Below are positions 6,384 through 7,083 of a stretch of DNA of 7,083 nt, piece by piece; positions within the stretch are counted from its first letter, which is position 1, and every line of letters starts with the position of its first letter. Made by a program: the position numbers and the translations under genes. The stretch spans positions 1 to 7,083 of the forward strand of contig UQIH01000034.1 in the NCBI GenBank assembly GCA_900541145.1, in the 5' to 3' direction. Under the pieces are notes generated by a model. That model did no database searches, was not told where the DNA came from, and saw nothing but the letters and a program-made list of their open reading frames with translations. This stretch comes from an uncultured Collinsella sp. (GTDB lineage Bacteria; Actinomycetota; Coriobacteriia; Coriobacteriales; Coriobacteriaceae).

Positions 6384-6923
6384 CTATGCTCCTAGCTTAT
6401 CTTGCGAAGCATCGCCCAGGTGCTCCGTCAATGCTGAATTCTGCAGCTGCTCAAGCTCATCTAAAACAGAGCGAGCCTCTTTAAATGTCTGCGCTACGCG
6501 TTTCTTGGTGCTCACCTTTTCCTCTTTTGGCTTAGGCCGAGCATCTTCGGTAATCGCGATGGCATTCGCAACGGCCAAGTCTCCTGTAAGCGTAATGGAA
6601 AGAGCGACCTCAACAACACCCAGTTCTTGAGCGATCTCGAGAGCACGGCCCGAAAGCAGCGCCTTCGGTTTGCCGAGTTTATCACGCGTAACCGAAACAT
6701 CCTTGCGACCCACGCCTTGACTAAAACCCGTGCCGAGAGCTTTAAGCACCGCCTCGCGCGAAGCAAAGCGGCTCGCATAGTGAGCAGCGGGACGCGATGA
6801 TGCATCGCAATACGCACGCTCTTCTTCGGTAAACACACGCCGAGCAAACGACGGCGTCTTTTCAAGAATTGATTTCATGCGGGAAATCTCGACGATATCA
6901 ACGCCGATACCAGCTTCAGCCAT
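6384..6923 (-). CDS. acpS: Holo-[acyl-carrier-protein] synthase with a C-terminal extension
   Basis: AcpS transfers 4'-phosphopantetheine from CoA to the serine of acyl carrier protein, activating it for fatty acid synthesis. The 179-aa product carries the family signatures GVDIVEISR (7-15), with metal ligand D9, and RFASREAVLKALGTG (52-66), with E57 and K61. Two features are unusual. The C-terminal motif reads LSITLTGD, with Leu112 where many AcpS proteins have a His in SxSH. A charged, probably helical tail (about 127-179) extends the protein well beyond the usual length of about 120 aa. The start at 6923 is chosen because GGAGGTG lies directly upstream; an in-frame ATG at 6935 has no ribosome site and forms part of that Shine-Dalgarno region. 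It is the first gene of the operon. No polyketide or peptide synthetase genes are nearby, so a primary-metabolism role is most likely. Confidence 0.93.
   Translation of the reverse strand: MAEAGIGVDIVEISRMKSILEKTPSFARRVFTEEERAYCDASSRPAAHYASRFASREAVLKALGTGFSQGVGRKDVSVTRDKLGKPKALLSGRALEIAQELGVVEVALSITLTGDLAVANAIAITEDARPKPKEEKVSTKKRVAQTFKEARSVLDELEQLQNSALTEHLGDASQDKLGA
6389..6394 (-). promoter_or_regulatory. Ribosome binding site of nnrDE inside the end of acpS
   Basis: The minus strand reads TAGGAG, located in the last codons of acpS and 5 nt before the nnrDE ATG at 6383. It fixes the nnrDE start and implies translational coupling to acpS. Confidence 0.8.
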
Positions 6924-6926
6924 GTT

Positions 6927-6933
6927 CACCTCC
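6927..6933 (-). promoter_or_regulatory. Ribosome binding site of acpS, decides the start
   Basis: The minus strand reads GGAGGTG, with the GGAGG core 5 nt before the ATG at 6923. This is the strongest ribosome site in the window. Its location rules out the in-frame ATG at 6935 as the main start. Confidence 0.88.
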
Positions 6934-6952
6934 ATATCGCACAGACTAAGTT

Positions 6953-6982
6953 ATTGTAGCCCGTTAACGGAAGATGCGACAA
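6953..6982 (-). promoter_or_regulatory. Probable sigma-70-type promoter of the acpS operon
   Basis: On the minus strand, TTGTCG (6982-6977) and TACAAT (6958-6953) are separated by 18 nt and resemble -35 and -10 boxes. The expected transcription start near 6946 gives a leader of about 23 nt before the acpS ATG, with the ribosome site inside it. It lies downstream of a terminator and directly before the first operon gene, where a promoter is needed. The -10 has no TGn extension. No mapping data support it. Confidence 0.6.
6961..6970. repeat. 10-bp perfect palindrome in the promoter spacer
   Basis: CCGTTAACGG is identical to its own reverse complement. It lies between the proposed -35 and -10 boxes of the acpS promoter, where a bound repressor would block RNA polymerase. 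The symmetry is directly visible; a role as operator is only inference, and the flanking bases do not extend it. Confidence 0.4.
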
Positions 6983-7020
6983 ACGAGGGTCATAAAACAC
7001 AGCGAGTTTGTTAGATCTGA

Positions 7021-7060
7021 CTTAAACAAAAAAAGGGGGAGGCCGCGAGGCCTCCCCCTT
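7021..7060 (-). terminator. Strong Rho-independent terminator of an upstream leftward gene
   Basis: Positions 7033-7044 pair perfectly with 7049-7060, giving a 12-bp GC-rich stem closed by a four-base loop. Read on the minus strand, the stem is followed by a T-rich tract (7034-7028 is seven T, then GTTTAAG). On the plus strand there is no T tract after the stem, so the terminator works leftward. It should end transcription of a gene beyond 7083 and insulate the acpS operon, which then needs its own promoter. Confidence 0.9.
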
Positions 7061-7083
7061 CTCAGTTCAAGCGTACGGCTCGG

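Noticed and set aside
6384..6923. AcpS as the activating enzyme of a natural-product gene cluster.
   Set aside because: The neighbours are all housekeeping genes, with no polyketide or non-ribosomal peptide synthase in view, and AcpS in this operon context is ordinary.
100..6923. A hidden, previously undescribed system such as a defence or toxin module.
   Set aside because: All six genes belong to known housekeeping families and leave no unexplained coding space; intergenic gaps within the operon are 12 bp or less.
6924..6935. ATG at 6935 as the acpS start.
   Set aside because: It has no ribosome site of its own, and the GGAGGTG belonging to the ATG at 6923 would fall inside the coding region.

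Overview
The window is the left end of an assembled contig from a GC-rich bacterium. Gene content, gene order and a fused TsaB-RimI-TsaD protein point to the Coriobacteriia (Actinomycetota), most likely a gut Collinsella or close relative. The taxonomic call is inference from recalled families; no marker RNA is present.

Positions 1-46 are not genomic. They read as the end of an Illumina P5 adapter, an 8-base i5 index, the Nextera Read 1 sequence and the 19-bp Tn5 mosaic end. Native DNA starts at about 47.

Everything coding from 100 to 6923 lies on the minus strand as one tight operon. In transcription order it holds acpS (holo-ACP synthase), a fused nnrE-nnrD (NAD(P)HX epimerase and dehydratase), alr (alanine racemase), a family 4 Fe-S uracil-DNA glycosylase, tsaE, and a three-domain tsaB-rimI-tsaD. 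Gaps are 0-12 bp, and tsaE overlaps tsaB by 14 bp. Several Shine-Dalgarno sites overlap the preceding stop codon or sit in the last codons of the preceding gene. A probable sigma-70-type promoter lies just before acpS. Beyond it, a strong intrinsic terminator at 7021-7060 ends transcription from a leftward gene outside the window.

The operon combines housekeeping jobs: activating acyl carrier protein, repairing damaged NAD(P)H, making D-alanine for the cell wall, removing uracil from DNA, and building t6A on tRNA together with N-terminal acetylation of ribosomal protein S18. The acpS-nnr-alr-tsaE-tsaB-rimI-tsaD backbone is a familiar bacterial arrangement. The glycosylase between alr and tsaE and the three-way fusion are the more distinctive points. 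I see no mobile element, CRISPR array, tRNA or rRNA, and no convincing undescribed system. The points worth a second look are the adapter, the fusion, a C-terminal extension on AcpS, several substitutions at usually conserved active-site positions, and a palindrome inside the promoter spacer.
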